Positions 19,766 to 30,021 of a stretch of DNA of 64,000 bases are shown in pieces. Source of the DNA: Craspedostauros australis (Eukaryota > Bacillariophyta > Bacillariophyceae > Mastogloiales > Achnanthaceae); the NCBI GenBank assembly GCA_026770025.1, contig JAMXDE010000013.1, positions 682,001 to 746,000 on the forward strand, given 5' to 3'. Every line of letters begins with the position of its first letter. Position 1 is the stretch's first letter. A program made the translations under genes and the position numbers. The notes under the pieces are model-generated. The model was not told the origin of the DNA, made no database searches, and worked only from the letters and a program-made list of their open reading frames with translations.

Positions 19766-22054
19766 ATGATGAAAGCGCATCGCATCATGCTGGGTGTGCC
19801 AATTCTTCACCTTGGCCTTTTCGTGGTGGCTGTCCTGGTCTCCATGGCGCCATCAGTCGCATTCATTACCCATCCGATGTCACGCCTCACCCCAAAGACC
19901 ACCCATGCGACAGCAGGCAAACCCAATACCAAGCCAATGGCCGCTGCCACCGTCGAAGAACCAACAGTCGCTCTCGATGCGGATACAGGACTCGAGACTT
20001 CCGCCCACACCTCGGATCTGCCCAAAGTGACACATCACACACCGGCCATCAATGAGGTCGGATGCGACGTGGAAGCATTCCGCCATGCCTTCCCCACTTG
20101 CAAGGAGACTGTCACACCCACCCAGCTCCGTTTTGTGGCCTCTCCGAAGAACAACGAAGCCACAACGCGCGCGGGGTATTCGACCAAGTCGTGGATCCGC
20201 GAAAACGGCGCCAACGGAATCCTTGGCCGCAATGACGATGAAACGGGGACTGGTGATCGACTCTCAAGCCAGGAATCGTCAAGTTCATACCGCGTCAAAA
20301 GTGACACAACTCATGCAAGCGACGGACGCCTATTGCCCAACCTACCGGCTGACTTTCCATCGGGCACGTGGTTTCGGAACAGCGCCGGTCGCCTTGTCGC
20401 CGAGAATGGAGAGCAAGTCATGCATCCCTTCGATGGCGACGGCATGGTCATGGCTGTGACCTTCGACAACGACGAGGCGGCTTGTCATCCACCTCCGAAT
20501 CCTTTTGCGAAGAGACGCCAAAAGCAACAGCCACAACAACAACAACGTCCCAAGTCTCGCATCACTTTCCGCAATCGATACGTCCAAACCGAAAAGTATC
20601 TCGAAGACCAGCGCACAGGAGGGATCAGCGGCCGTGGGCTCTTTGGCACACGCAAGACGGGAGGTTTCCTCGCGAACGTTGGGGACATGAATATCTCCAA
20701 CGTCGCCAACACCAACTGCGTCCTCGCGCCTGAGAGCAACACCCTCTACGCTCTTTGGGAAGGAGGCAAGCCGCACGCGCTTGATCCCAAGACTCTGGAC
20801 ATGAAAGAGAAAGGTGAAAGCAGTATGGATGGTCTGTTGAAGGAGGAGGATGGCATTGCGGCGCACTTCCGTTACGATCCCATCAAGCATACATACGTTA
20901 CATTCGGCACATCTTTCCCGGACCTCGTATCACAAACCACGCGGGTATGTCTGTACGAGCTGGATGCCGACACGTTCAAACCATCGAATGTCATCGATCG
21001 TGATGCATTTGACCAACAGGAACATTCGCCGATGACCACAAGCGCAAGCAGCACCCTCGAACAGCCCAAATTCTTCCTCAATCTCCCGGGCGTGGTGCTG
21101 ATACATGACTTCATCTTGACCGAGAACTACGTCGTCTTCACCTGGGTCAAGGCAGCACTCGATCCTTTCCGCACCATGAAGGCGCTGCTCGGATTCGGTG
21201 CGATCAGTGGCACGATGGCGATCCCGGAAGATAGCGAGACGGTGTTGCTGCTCATCCCACGATCGATGATGGCTGGATCCGATCTCAGACCGATAGATTT
21301 CACCGATGACGGCAATATCTGCATCGACGCCCTTGCCGATGACAGGATTACCCGCATCGAGCTCCCGTTCTCATTCAATTTCCACTTCGGAAACGGTTAC
21401 GAGACCCGGGCCAGTAATGGTGACCGTCAGCTCATTTTCGACATGATGCGGACCAGCGAAGACAAGGACTTCGATTTCGCCATCCACTCATCCAACAACA
21501 GCAACAAGCCAGTGTGGGAGACATTGCAACCAGAAGATGTCCCGGTTGGTGATATGACACGTCACATCGTCAACCTCGACATGAAGCAACTCCAGGAAGA
21601 TCCCATCGTCCTTTGCGAGCAGAGCCCAGAGTTTCCCGCCGTTCCAAGGCACGTATCTTCCAGACCACATCGGTACACCTACACTCTCGCGACAAACAAG
21701 AAAACACCATCCCACCTCTCCAAGCCAATGTGGGGCGCCCATAGCGCCATCACGAAGATCGATGCCACCACACCTGGCAAGTACGAAACATGGTCGTTCG
21801 ATTCAGATGAGTTCGTTGGCGAGCCGACCATGGTCCGCAAGCAGGGCGCCGATCCGGACAAGGAGGATGCGTGCTACGTGATGACCACGGTATCGAAGGT
21901 GTCGACGGGAACAACGGACATCGCGATCATGGACGTCGAAGGAGAGGGTGCGTTGGAGAGGGGTCCAGTCTGCCGCCTGCGCTTGCCGGAGTTCTTGCCG
22001 TACTCGGCATTGCATGGAGCATTCCACGAGGGTGTTGTGTACGATTTTGATTGA
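19766..22054 (+). CDS. Carotenoid cleavage oxygenase (RPE65/CCD family), copy 3 (diverged)
   Basis: The protein has 762 residues. Its signal peptide (MMKAHRIMLGVPILHLGLFVV...) ends SVA|FITHPMSR, the plastid-type Ala/Phe junction. It shares the domain plan and the metal ligands of copies 1 and 2: HPFDGDGM, AAHFRYDP, LIHDFILTENY, NFHFGNGYE and ALHGAF. Most of the gene has diverged from the other two in sequence and in linkers. Short blocks are almost unchanged at DNA level, including 119 bases (21806-21924) identical to copy 1 at 13209-13327. The mosaic suggests an older duplicate that still exchanges tracts with its neighbours. Substrate preference cannot be told from sequence. Divergence outside the core may mean a different carotenoid or cleavage site. 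Confidence 0.92.
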   Translation: MMKAHRIMLGVPILHLGLFVVAVLVSMAPSVAFITHPMSRLTPKTTHATAGKPNTKPMAAATVEEPTVALDADTGLETSAHTSDLPKVTHHTPAINEVGCDVEAFRHAFPTCKETVTPTQLRFVASPKNNEATTRAGYSTKSWIRENGANGILGRNDDETGTGDRLSSQESSSSYRVKSDTTHASDGRLLPNLPADFPSGTWFRNSAGRLVAENGEQVMHPFDGDGMVMAVTFDNDEAACHPPPNPFAKRRQKQQPQQQQRPKSRITFRNRYVQTEKYLEDQRTGGISGRGLFGTRKTGGFLANVGDMNISNVANTNCVLAPESNTLYALWEGGKPHALDPKTLDMKEKGESSMDGLLKEEDGIAAHFRYDPIKHTYVTFGTSFPDLVSQTTRVCLYELDADTFKPSNVIDRDAFDQQEHSPMTTSASSTLEQPKFFLNLPGVVLIHDFILTENYVVFTWVKAALDPFRTMKALLGFGAISGTMAIPEDSETVLLLIPRSMMAGSDLRPIDFTDDGNICIDALADDRITRIELPFSFNFHFGNGYETRASNGDRQLIFDMMRTSEDKDFDFAIHSSNNSNKPVWETLQPEDVPVGDMTRHIVNLDMKQLQEDPIVLCEQSPEFPAVPRHVSSRPHRYTYTLATNKKTPSHLSKPMWGAHSAITKIDATTPGKYETWSFDSDEFVGEPTMVRKQGADPDKEDACYVMTTVSKVSTGTTDIAIMDVEGEGALERGPVCRLRLPEFLPYSALHGAFHEGVVYDFD

Positions 22055-23893
22055 GCTGCAATGTGGTGGCCGACCATGATTGCATGGTGCTTGGATGGTA
22101 GATATAATACGTGCGAGGAATACCAAAGAGGACATTCGTGCGGGGTGGATGCTCGCGCTGGTTCAATTAGGATATTAGCGGCATGCAATGAGCCCAAGCA
22201 TGAGCATGCCGACCGAGAGAAACTTCAATGGCTGAGAGTTCATGTTCTTGACACAGTATTGCAATCCATCGACTCTTCTCTGTTCTGTTCTGTGGTTTTC
22301 TTCCCTTCTTCTGCTGCGCTCATCTCTACCAGCTACTTGATTCTATGCTCGATCTCAGCCTACGAGTGGATAGATGGGAGAACAGTGTGTCGGTTGTCGG
22401 TTTCATCGCAGAGTTCGCGTCGGTGGCACATATCTTGGACTAGTTGGAGCCGAACGAAACGTTCGCGAAAACTATCAGGTTGATCATTCACGAACACGAT
22501 CGAGTGTTTGTCATCGAACGCAATTGGAAGAGAAGAATCATCACTGAACAATCTCTCAGGATGTCAAAACGGAACAACTTCACTTATTGCAGTGATGCAT
22601 TTTTCGATAGTCGATCCGTGAGGGCGATTGTAAACGATTCACGGAACGCGCCAGGCGATATTTCTATTGCAACACGTTCCCAGACGCGGTATCATCCGAG
22701 GGAGAAACGCAATCTCATTGCATGACAACGCAGAGTCTCATCTGTTTGGGCGAGAGGTGTCGAGTTGGGATGGTGTTGTGTGTTTGTTGACTCGACAGAA
22801 GAGAAACGATGAGCAACTGTGAGTGTCGTGCTTTGATTCCAAACTTGACATCGCAGTTGGTTGCCTCTCGAGTATTGGTGTAGCGTGATGTGTACTCGTG
22901 ATGGCATAGCTTTGTGATACGGCAAGAATTGCAGAAGAGCAAAGTCGGCTTACTCTGTTTGAGCGTGTTCGTAGTTGCGGTTACAACGATGGTTTTACGC
23001 TGGTTTTGCGAAGCTATTGTCGCTTCCAACAAGTTGGCGTGGCGGTGTGATGCTGTTGCGCTACACAAATTGTGACAGTGGTCGTCACGCGGATACGCCG
23101 AAAGTCGAATCCTCACGGGACCGCCAGTGTGCGCAACCGCCATAAGTCAGCCCGAGATGATGCGTCAAGATACAACAACATGTATGGCAATGGCATGTCG
23201 GGCTTTGCTCTTGTTGCCGACGCACATGCGTGTAGCAAATTGTACACTGCGTGGGACAAAAAGTGGCTTCAACGACGATACTTCGTTTTGCGAGCGGGAG
23301 AACAGCGCATCATGCATCCTACGCCAAGCACACAGGAACAGGAGGGGCGGAGAGTATCGCTGTCAAAACCACGATCAAAGGCCCCTGTTCTGTGTGTTTC
23401 GCCCGCAATTTCGCTTTGTTTGGCGACTTGCCGTTTCGCTGTGCAGTTCGAGACACGAGTGTCGTTCAGTGGCTGATGTTCAACACTGACCTCCGCTGGT
23501 GTGCAGTATACTTGCATTTGATGAGAGACGAAAAAGAGTCTGTCTATCCTGTGATCATTTGGCAACCAAAGCACAGAGCAAGTTCGGCCCGAGGAAGACA
23601 GAGAGCGGTGCAGTGCTGTTTTGGCCGTTGCTGGCGACATACTCACGTACATCGGCGGATCACGCATTCAAACCATCGTGTTGCGCCTTGGAACAGTAAC
23701 AGTAACAGAGAGAGAGAGAGAGAGAGTCGTCGCAACGACCAGCCGATTGATCCACAAACCCCTCATATTTCGATCCGCTCACAGGGAAGCCCATTCGATA
23801 CAAATAACAGCCGATCCAAAGAAGCAACAAGCACCCGAGCAACTCGACACACACACAAGAGAGAGAGAGAGAGAGAGCTTCATCAACATCAAC
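22055..23893. other. 1.8-kb spacer with two GA microsatellites
   Basis: No gene recognised. GA repeats at about 23706-23726 and 23858-23878 lie in the presumed leader of the next gene. In one frame they read as ERERERE, which is not evidence of coding. Confidence 0.5.
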
Positions 23894-25525
23894 ATGGCAC
23901 CGTACTCCAACATCGAGCAACCAGAGACGCAGCCTCTGGACCGCAACAACAGCTGCGATGAAGCCCATGATGGCACCGACTGGGCAGTAGCCAACAATCG
24001 CGACTCCATCATGATGTCGCCCGTCGCCCATCATGGCAATGCTGGCAAGGTCGCGATCCATTCACCTACATCGGTCATGTTCCCGTTCGATTCCTGTCCG
24101 TTGGAAACGGATAGCCCAACGACGTCGACAGAGGCGGACATGCGATCCCTGTGCGTGCCCTTCGACGATGGCAGCGTGGCTTCGGTCGATCTCATGGAGG
24201 ACGATGGGCACTCGTATGACGTCAACTCCTTTGAAGACGAAGAAGGCGACATGTCTTACGATGAGTTCGATTCATCGCCATGGCCAGGAACGGAAGAAGA
24301 GCATGACAACAACGACAGCAGCGACAACAACAGCGACGATGAGGAACACCTCCAACACAGCAGCGACCACGCTCCGCAATGCCGTTTCCGGTACGTCTTG
24401 CAAGATGCCAAGCCATCGTCCACCGTCCAATTCACGCCGATCGTGGAGGTTGTGGACATCCCGCATTGGTCGTCCTTCACCAAGCGAGAGATCCGTGATG
24501 CGTGGTACACCCCCAACGACTTCGACCGGATGAAACGCGATCGAAGACGAGCATTCCGTCGGCATCATGAAGGGATTGAGCCTCATCATCGCGACACCAG
24601 CTCCATCAACGCGCCTACATCCGCTCACGGCAACGGCCACCGTTTGATCCATCCGAACATGGACGTCAAGGGTGCTGAAGCACCCTCTGGCCAGCTGGAC
24701 GCATCCTTGCAGACGCCGCGGAGACCCATGCTCTGGCGCTCGCTTCAGCAGTGGTGGGGGCGGCCTCATGATGGCCAATGCCATTCCGACGATGCTACCG
24801 CCAACAGACATCGAGGCGCTTCCACCGAGTTCGATGACCTTGGCTCCCACGACGACTGCGATGACGGCCTGGACCTCGACTTGGATGCCGATGACGAGCC
24901 CCTCCAGCTCACCGATGGCTTCGTAGCGAAGGTTGCAGATCAAGACAGCCGCAAGTCCAAGCCTTTTCATCTGGCTGCGTTCGAATCTTTCCTCTACGCC
25001 AGCCAGCAAACGTCCAACAATGAAGGTCCCATGGATGAACACAAGTCATCGGATGCCGGCCACGACAGCGACAACGCGTCTGCAGGACGATCGCGACAAG
25101 CCACAGGCTGGCTTTCACGGTTCCACGTCCACGAGTACACGGGCGAGATCGTGCTGCGCAAGCAATGGGTGCCCCACATCGTTCGCGAAGAGCAGTGGTA
25201 CCAGCAGCAGCAGAGTCCACCCATCCACGATCCCTACATGATCGCCGATCTCTACGCCGAGCAATCTTCGCCGTGCGTGTGGTTTGCGCTGCAACGAGCT
25301 TGCCGATTGGCGAAGCAGCTGGAGGAAGAAGACGGCGACGAAGAGGACGGTGTCGACAGCGATGACGAGCAATCCATGATCTCCGTCGACTTTGAGAATG
25401 AAGCAGACAATCGTGCGTCTGCTGACAGCACCATCAACGGAGTCAAACGCACCGGCGAACACGTGCGCGGGTGGGGACTCATGAAGCTGATGTGGGTAAA
25501 ATCCGGGGACAAGCAGCCACAGTGA
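23894..25525 (+). CDS. Acidic protein of unknown function with a Trp/Tyr motif block
   Basis: The protein has 543 residues from MAPYSNIEQP. The frame stays open to 23621, but that part translates simple GA repeats, so the later ATG is preferred. The protein is rich in Asp, Ser and Asn. About residues 175-225 form an ordered block, FTPIVEVVDIPHW...REIRDAWYTPNDFDRMKRDRRR. Blocks of this kind (a short strand, then W-Y and a basic helix) are common in diatom proteins of unknown function. The C-terminal third has a second ordered part (WLSRFHVHEYTGEIVLRKQW, WFALQRACRLAKQL) followed by an acidic tail. No signal peptide or membrane segment is seen, so it is probably nuclear or cytosolic. CAATAAAC at about 25611 may be the polyadenylation signal. 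Confidence 0.72.
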   Translation: MAPYSNIEQPETQPLDRNNSCDEAHDGTDWAVANNRDSIMMSPVAHHGNAGKVAIHSPTSVMFPFDSCPLETDSPTTSTEADMRSLCVPFDDGSVASVDLMEDDGHSYDVNSFEDEEGDMSYDEFDSSPWPGTEEEHDNNDSSDNNSDDEEHLQHSSDHAPQCRFRYVLQDAKPSSTVQFTPIVEVVDIPHWSSFTKREIRDAWYTPNDFDRMKRDRRRAFRRHHEGIEPHHRDTSSINAPTSAHGNGHRLIHPNMDVKGAEAPSGQLDASLQTPRRPMLWRSLQQWWGRPHDGQCHSDDATANRHRGASTEFDDLGSHDDCDDGLDLDLDADDEPLQLTDGFVAKVADQDSRKSKPFHLAAFESFLYASQQTSNNEGPMDEHKSSDAGHDSDNASAGRSRQATGWLSRFHVHEYTGEIVLRKQWVPHIVREEQWYQQQQSPPIHDPYMIADLYAEQSSPCVWFALQRACRLAKQLEEEDGDEEDGVDSDDEQSMISVDFENEADNRASADSTINGVKRTGEHVRGWGLMKLMWVKSGDKQPQ

Positions 25526-25825
25526 AGATGATTGGCGGTGCCCAGTGGAAGCAACTGGACGCGCTTTGACGCAACTCGACAATGCAAGCACAACAATTTT
25601 TCAAAACGCCACAATAAACATCATACTAGTACAAATACACCATAAACCTGTGAACCGCACTCCACTCTGTGGGATTTAGTGTTAGTTGGGTCTGTGTTTT
25701 TCCATACGTGCGGGTGGAGATGGCAATGGTGCTGTGGCAATCCTTGCCTTCCTTTCCAAGTATATAAAACATACTCGTCTCAATAGCTGTGAGCACTGGT
25801 TTGCTTTTCGCACCCAATCGGTACG
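25526..25825. other. Tail-to-tail spacer
   Basis: 300 bases between two convergent genes. It carries the presumed 3' ends of both and nothing else I can identify. Confidence 0.6.
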
Positions 25826-27439
25826 TCACCTGCGTTCATCGTGATACGTCGGAATCTCGTCCTGGAACTCGGCAGCGTGGGCATCACCATCTTCATCCGT
25901 ACCTGCACCCGTTTCATCCTCCTGCGTCGCCTCCAACGATAACCGCCGCTCCGAGGCAGATTGCTCTCCGCTCGTCGCCGCCAAGTTGACCAGCACGAAG
26001 CCGACCAGCACCGACACCGCACCCAGGATGCTCGTCAACTGCAGCACGTCGGCACGACTTTCGAACAGCCAATCGCTGATGAACGCCAACGGTATCGTGA
26101 GACCCAACCCCACCGTGGCCACCGTCGCATCCGTCAGCACGACCGCGCGCGCCCACAGATAATCGCTGAGCACGTTGTCGAACAGGCCCTTCACGATGAC
26201 GCACGCGAAGATCATCCAGGAGAGCTCGCTGAGGATGCCAAGCTGATTGTCGCCGTTGGGCACGAAGAAGAGCTGGTAGATGCAGATCGGCAGCAACGTG
26301 ACGAAGTTGCACAATCCCACGAATCCCAAGAAGAGGGGCATGCGGAATTTGGATTCATCCTTGGGCAGCAGCACGCGGATCATGACGGTGTAGGAACCGT
26401 ATCCGACGGCGGACATGAGGCCCAGGACGTCGCCCCGGACGGATGCAAGAGCGTCCGGAGTTGTTGCGTCGTCGTCTTCTTCTGCGAAGAGAGCGCCGCT
26501 CGTTATGTTTTGCATCCACGCCGTGCTGTTGTCACCAATGCTGTCGCCACCACTTGCCGTCATCTCGGAGGCATCGTGCAAGCCGGTGATGATGGAACCC
26601 ATCATTCCAAATATAACTCCAAACAACTTGATGTAGGTGTATCGTTCATCGCCCGACAGCACGGCAAATGCAAACGTGAACAGGGACCCCGTGCTGGCCA
26701 GCACAGTGGATGATGTGATGCTGGTGAACTTCAGACTGGCGTTGTAGGCCCAGTTGGAGATGAACCAGATGGGCGCGATCTTGATGGCCGCAATGCAATG
26801 ATCCCGGATTGTCCACGATAATTCATCGTCGCTGGGGCCTTCGGGAGTGGACGATTGGTACGACGAATGGTGCGAATTGACGGAGGGTGAATCCTCTATT
26901 TGCATGGATGGCGAACGGCGTTCATGATCCATGAGGTTGTCATGCGATAACGAAATTGTGGATGCTGGCCTTGACACTAGGTCGTCATGATGCAGAGGCG
27001 CACCGAGTTTTGGGACTTCATCGTCCGTATCGCCGTCTGCAATTCCTTCGCAAATGCCAACGCCTGATTGTCCCATCGCCAGTGGCTTTGTGGAGAATTC
27101 CACCATCGCACCTTGCGCTTCATTCATATCCGACCCGTTCGATCGAATCGCAACGACCTCGTACTGCTGCCGTGAACTATCGTCGCCACCTGCCGATAAC
27201 CTGCGGCGTTGCAGGCAGGTCTTGGCGTATTCCATCGGCAAGAGAATGACGAAGAGCGAGGCCCCGATGTATGTCAAGAGGAAGGGAGAATCGAACGATT
27301 CATTTGTGTAGAGGAACTGCACCATGATGCTGGCGGCTGACCAAATCAGAGAGACCAGGAAGATGAAGACCAGTCCCAGGGCGTACGAAGACAGCGTCAT
27401 GGTCTGCGACGGCAGCATCGGTATCGATGAATTCGTCAT
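25826..27439 (-). CDS. SLC35F5-like drug/metabolite transporter (EamA type)
   Basis: The protein has 537 residues with about ten hydrophobic helices. The first pair, GLVFIFLVSLIWSAASIMVQFLYTN and LLTYIGASLFVILLP, matches the N-terminus of SLC35F5 and its fungal vacuolar relatives. A hydrophilic loop of about 120 residues separates the first two helices from the remaining eight. The last helices contain AVVLTDATVATVGLGLTIPLAFISDWL and the SILGAVSVLVGFVLVN block of EamA repeats. The C-terminal tail is acidic. Such proteins sit in endomembranes, often the vacuole. The substrate of SLC35F5 is not settled, so I give none. The next gene upstream on the same strand is the silicon transporter, but the more than 900 bases between suggest separate transcription. 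Confidence 0.85.
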   Translation of the reverse strand: MTNSSIPMLPSQTMTLSSYALGLVFIFLVSLIWSAASIMVQFLYTNESFDSPFLLTYIGASLFVILLPMEYAKTCLQRRRLSAGGDDSSRQQYEVVAIRSNGSDMNEAQGAMVEFSTKPLAMGQSGVGICEGIADGDTDDEVPKLGAPLHHDDLVSRPASTISLSHDNLMDHERRSPSMQIEDSPSVNSHHSSYQSSTPEGPSDDELSWTIRDHCIAAIKIAPIWFISNWAYNASLKFTSITSSTVLASTGSLFTFAFAVLSGDERYTYIKLFGVIFGMMGSIITGLHDASEMTASGGDSIGDNSTAWMQNITSGALFAEEDDDATTPDALASVRGDVLGLMSAVGYGSYTVMIRVLLPKDESKFRMPLFLGFVGLCNFVTLLPICIYQLFFVPNGDNQLGILSELSWMIFACVIVKGLFDNVLSDYLWARAVVLTDATVATVGLGLTIPLAFISDWLFESRADVLQLTSILGAVSVLVGFVLVNLAATSGEQSASERRLSLEATQEDETGAGTDEDGDAHAAEFQDEIPTYHDERR

Positions 27440-28368
27440 AGTCGCTGCGACGTGTGTACTCGTTTGTATTATATTCTATAATACTATCGAATGGAGTCGA
27501 TCGTGCTCTACTCGAGAGTGTGATGGGCGTCCAACGTGTGATGCAGTCCAGCCAAATGACACCTTCAACGCTGATGGCAATGATGACCGCAGCAATCACT
27601 CTGATTCGGTCGTTCCTCGGCTTCGTCTTTGGTGCTTGTTCCACAGCGGTGCTTTGGATGTGATTTGATGTGATGCAATGGAAGAGAGGAGCGTATGGTT
27701 GGTCGTAATAGAATAGTACTATGAGCTATGGCAGAACAGGGTATGACAGAGTGTCATCAAAGGGATTGGCAGAGTGGAGAAGGTGTTTGTTTGCGTGTTT
27801 GTTCGCGATGATTGACGAGAACGAGTTCCGTCACCTGCCGTTGCCCGTTTCGGCATCAACAAATTCGCCCTTCGACTTGTTCGATCAATCGAGGAACACA
27901 GCAGCGGGATTAGCCTGCCTAATAAGCATAGATAATCCATTGTTGTTTTGGTGGAGCATCCTCGTGTCAATCTTGCGTGCTTCTTTGGCGCCATGAAACC
28001 ACAAGCCCGCATAATCATCGTTGTCATCATCATCATGCCATGGCTGCCATCTTCATCTTCTGCATTGTCAGCTAGTCAGTGCATTTGTTGCCTCCATCAA
28101 CTGGTATGTGTCGTGTTGTCTTGCGCGGAGAATTCTGAAGAGCTTCCACCATGTCTCGTGTCCTTGTCGCATGCATTCAACCATACCCAGTCTTCTCTCG
28201 ATCGATCCTCCATCACAACAGTATGTGTGCATTGATCGAGGGAGCCAACGTGTTGTGAGTATTGTATTATATGATATTATCATTCGTGTTCTTAGGTACA
28301 ATGTTACGTAAATATAGTAGTGTGTATTTCGGAGTGGGGGCGGTGCCATGATGTATGACACGTGGTGC
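27440..28368. other. Spacer between the SLC35F5-like gene and SIT
   Basis: About 930 bases holding the upstream region of the minus-strand transporter and the 3' end of the SIT gene. Short frames on both strands have no motif. Confidence 0.55.
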
Positions 28369-30021
28369 TTACTTCTGCACGCCCATCTCCTCATCGGCAT
28401 CAGCCTCGGAGCTCTGGTTCTCCTCGTCCTGGTTCAGCTTGTTCATGGCGGCAGTCTCCATGCGAAGGGCAGACTCGAAGACGGCGGCATCCTCCTCGTT
28501 GCTGCAGGCGTTGATCTCCTCACGCAGACTCTTGATGTTGGACAGGACGCGCTCGCGACGGACGGAGTACGACTCGTTCTGTGCGGCCAAAGCCTTCTGG
28601 AGCTCGAGGTACTCGCGTGGGACAGCGGTGGAACCGGCCTCACCGACAAGCACGTTGGTTCCCAAGTGCATGTTGCGGTTGCTCTGGTGGTCTGGCTTCA
28701 TGCCGGCGGCGCGCTCCTCTGGGGTGCCAATGTACACCTCATCGAGCTGGAAGCCAGAGACGGCCTTGTGAATGGAGGCAAGGACCCAGGCTCCGGAGCA
28801 GATACCAGTGGCTTCCAACAGCAGACAGAACTGGAGGAAGATGTAGACGATTGGGTTGGAAAGGAAGGCGATTGGGAAGACGGATGCGACCAGCTGCCAT
28901 GTGATGGAGGCGATGATGGTGGTGATGAGGGCTCCGAGAAGTCCGGTGTTGAAGAATTCCTGGGTGCTGTCGGAGACTCCGAAGATGTTCTCGCCGGTTC
29001 CGACCTCGACGTCGAGAGTGGTGACACGGGCGATGATGAAGAAGCACATGGTCACGCAGATCTGACGTCCGATCATGAATCCTGGGAGGTTGCGTCCGTC
29101 ACCGCGGAAGAGGAGCTCGCAGGTCTTGCGGGCCATTGGGTGGTCTCCACGATCCTCCTTTGGAAGCTTGGCGACGGCGAAGAAGGCGATCTGCATGCCC
29201 TCGAGCATGCCGACGATGGACATGAAGAGGAAGAAGAGGATGACGGCGACTCCGTTTGGCACTCCGGCCCACATGGTGGTCTTTCCATCGAAGAGGGCGA
29301 CGAGGGTGACGGCCATGGCGTAGCACAGGATGGCGAGGGAGATGAGGATGCGTCCCCAGTAGAAGAGGTTCTGGGCACCGTCGCGTGGTGGTTCCTTGGA
29401 CTCGATTTCCTTGCCGGAGGCCCAGACGAAGAACATCTGGACAAGGTAGCACGAATGCAGAAGTCCGGAGAACTCGATGGCGAGGGCGACGTAGAGGGTG
29501 AAGACGGCGAAGAAGTTGTTGATGTAGTCAAGCATGCAGAGGGAGGCGTTGACTTGGGAGTTGAGCTGTCCGGCTTGGGCGGTCATGAGGATCATGGCGG
29601 CTCCGGATCCGAGGAAGATCTGGATGATGATGTCTGGGAGTCCGAAGACCTCGGCATCGGCGAGTGGGGCACCGCACTGGTTGATGGTGAAGACCATGAG
29701 GAGGACCATGAACTGACGTCCCATGAGGTAGCGATCGAGGTTGTCACCCTTGTGAGCGAGGGAGGTGCACTGGTGGGCGGTTGGGTGGGATTCGACGTAG
29801 AGGTCGCGGTCGACTGGTGGGAGACCGACGAGGGAACCCTGTCCTCCCTCAACCATGTTGAGCCACACGAGGGCCGTGATCATGACGACCAAGGCGACCA
29901 CTGGGTGGACCTCGGACGAGACCTTGGTCTGCTCATTGAAGATGAGTCCGCAGACGATGGTGATCGAGAAGATGAGGAGTCCGGTGGAGTACACCGACTT
30001 GACGAGCTGAACGGGATCCAT
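28369..30021 (-). CDS. SIT: Silicon (silicic acid) transporter
   Basis: The protein has 550 residues with ten predicted membrane helices and a C-terminal coiled coil (about residues 480-550), the standard length and plan of diatom SITs. These take up silicic acid, coupled to sodium in marine species, at the plasma membrane and possibly inner membranes. Signature motifs occur twice, as the internal duplication requires: EGGQ (58-61) with GRQ (101-103), then EGMQ (274-277) with GRQ (318-320). GQLN follows at 151-154. I chose the ATG at 30021 (MDPVQLVKS) because residues upstream are polar, lack family similarity and resemble a leader. Codon choice is strongly biased to C- or G-ending codons, a sign of high expression. 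All key motifs are intact and no intron is seen. It is the clearest lineage marker in the window. Confidence 0.97.
   Translation of the reverse strand: MDPVQLVKSVYSTGLLIFSITIVCGLIFNEQTKVSSEVHPVVALVVMITALVWLNMVEGGQGSLVGLPPVDRDLYVESHPTAHQCTSLAHKGDNLDRYLMGRQFMVLLMVFTINQCGAPLADAEVFGLPDIIIQIFLGSGAAMILMTAQAGQLNSQVNASLCMLDYINNFFAVFTLYVALAIEFSGLLHSCYLVQMFFVWASGKEIESKEPPRDGAQNLFYWGRILISLAILCYAMAVTLVALFDGKTTMWAGVPNGVAVILFFLFMSIVGMLEGMQIAFFAVAKLPKEDRGDHPMARKTCELLFRGDGRNLPGFMIGRQICVTMCFFIIARVTTLDVEVGTGENIFGVSDSTQEFFNTGLLGALITTIIASITWQLVASVFPIAFLSNPIVYIFLQFCLLLEATGICSGAWVLASIHKAVSGFQLDEVYIGTPEERAAGMKPDHQSNRNMHLGTNVLVGEAGSTAVPREYLELQKALAAQNESYSVRRERVLSNIKSLREEINACSNEEDAAVFESALRMETAAMNKLNQDEENQSSEADADEEMGVQK

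Noticed and set aside
22150-22180. GGTTCAATT box as part of a tRNA gene
   Set aside because: No matching A box or cloverleaf arms can be drawn around it; other GTTCGA-like strings lie inside coding sequence.
23621-23893. Upstream extension of the acidic protein from an earlier ATG
   Set aside because: It translates GA microsatellites (ERERERE) and unstructured sequence; the ATG at 23894 opens the protein-like part.
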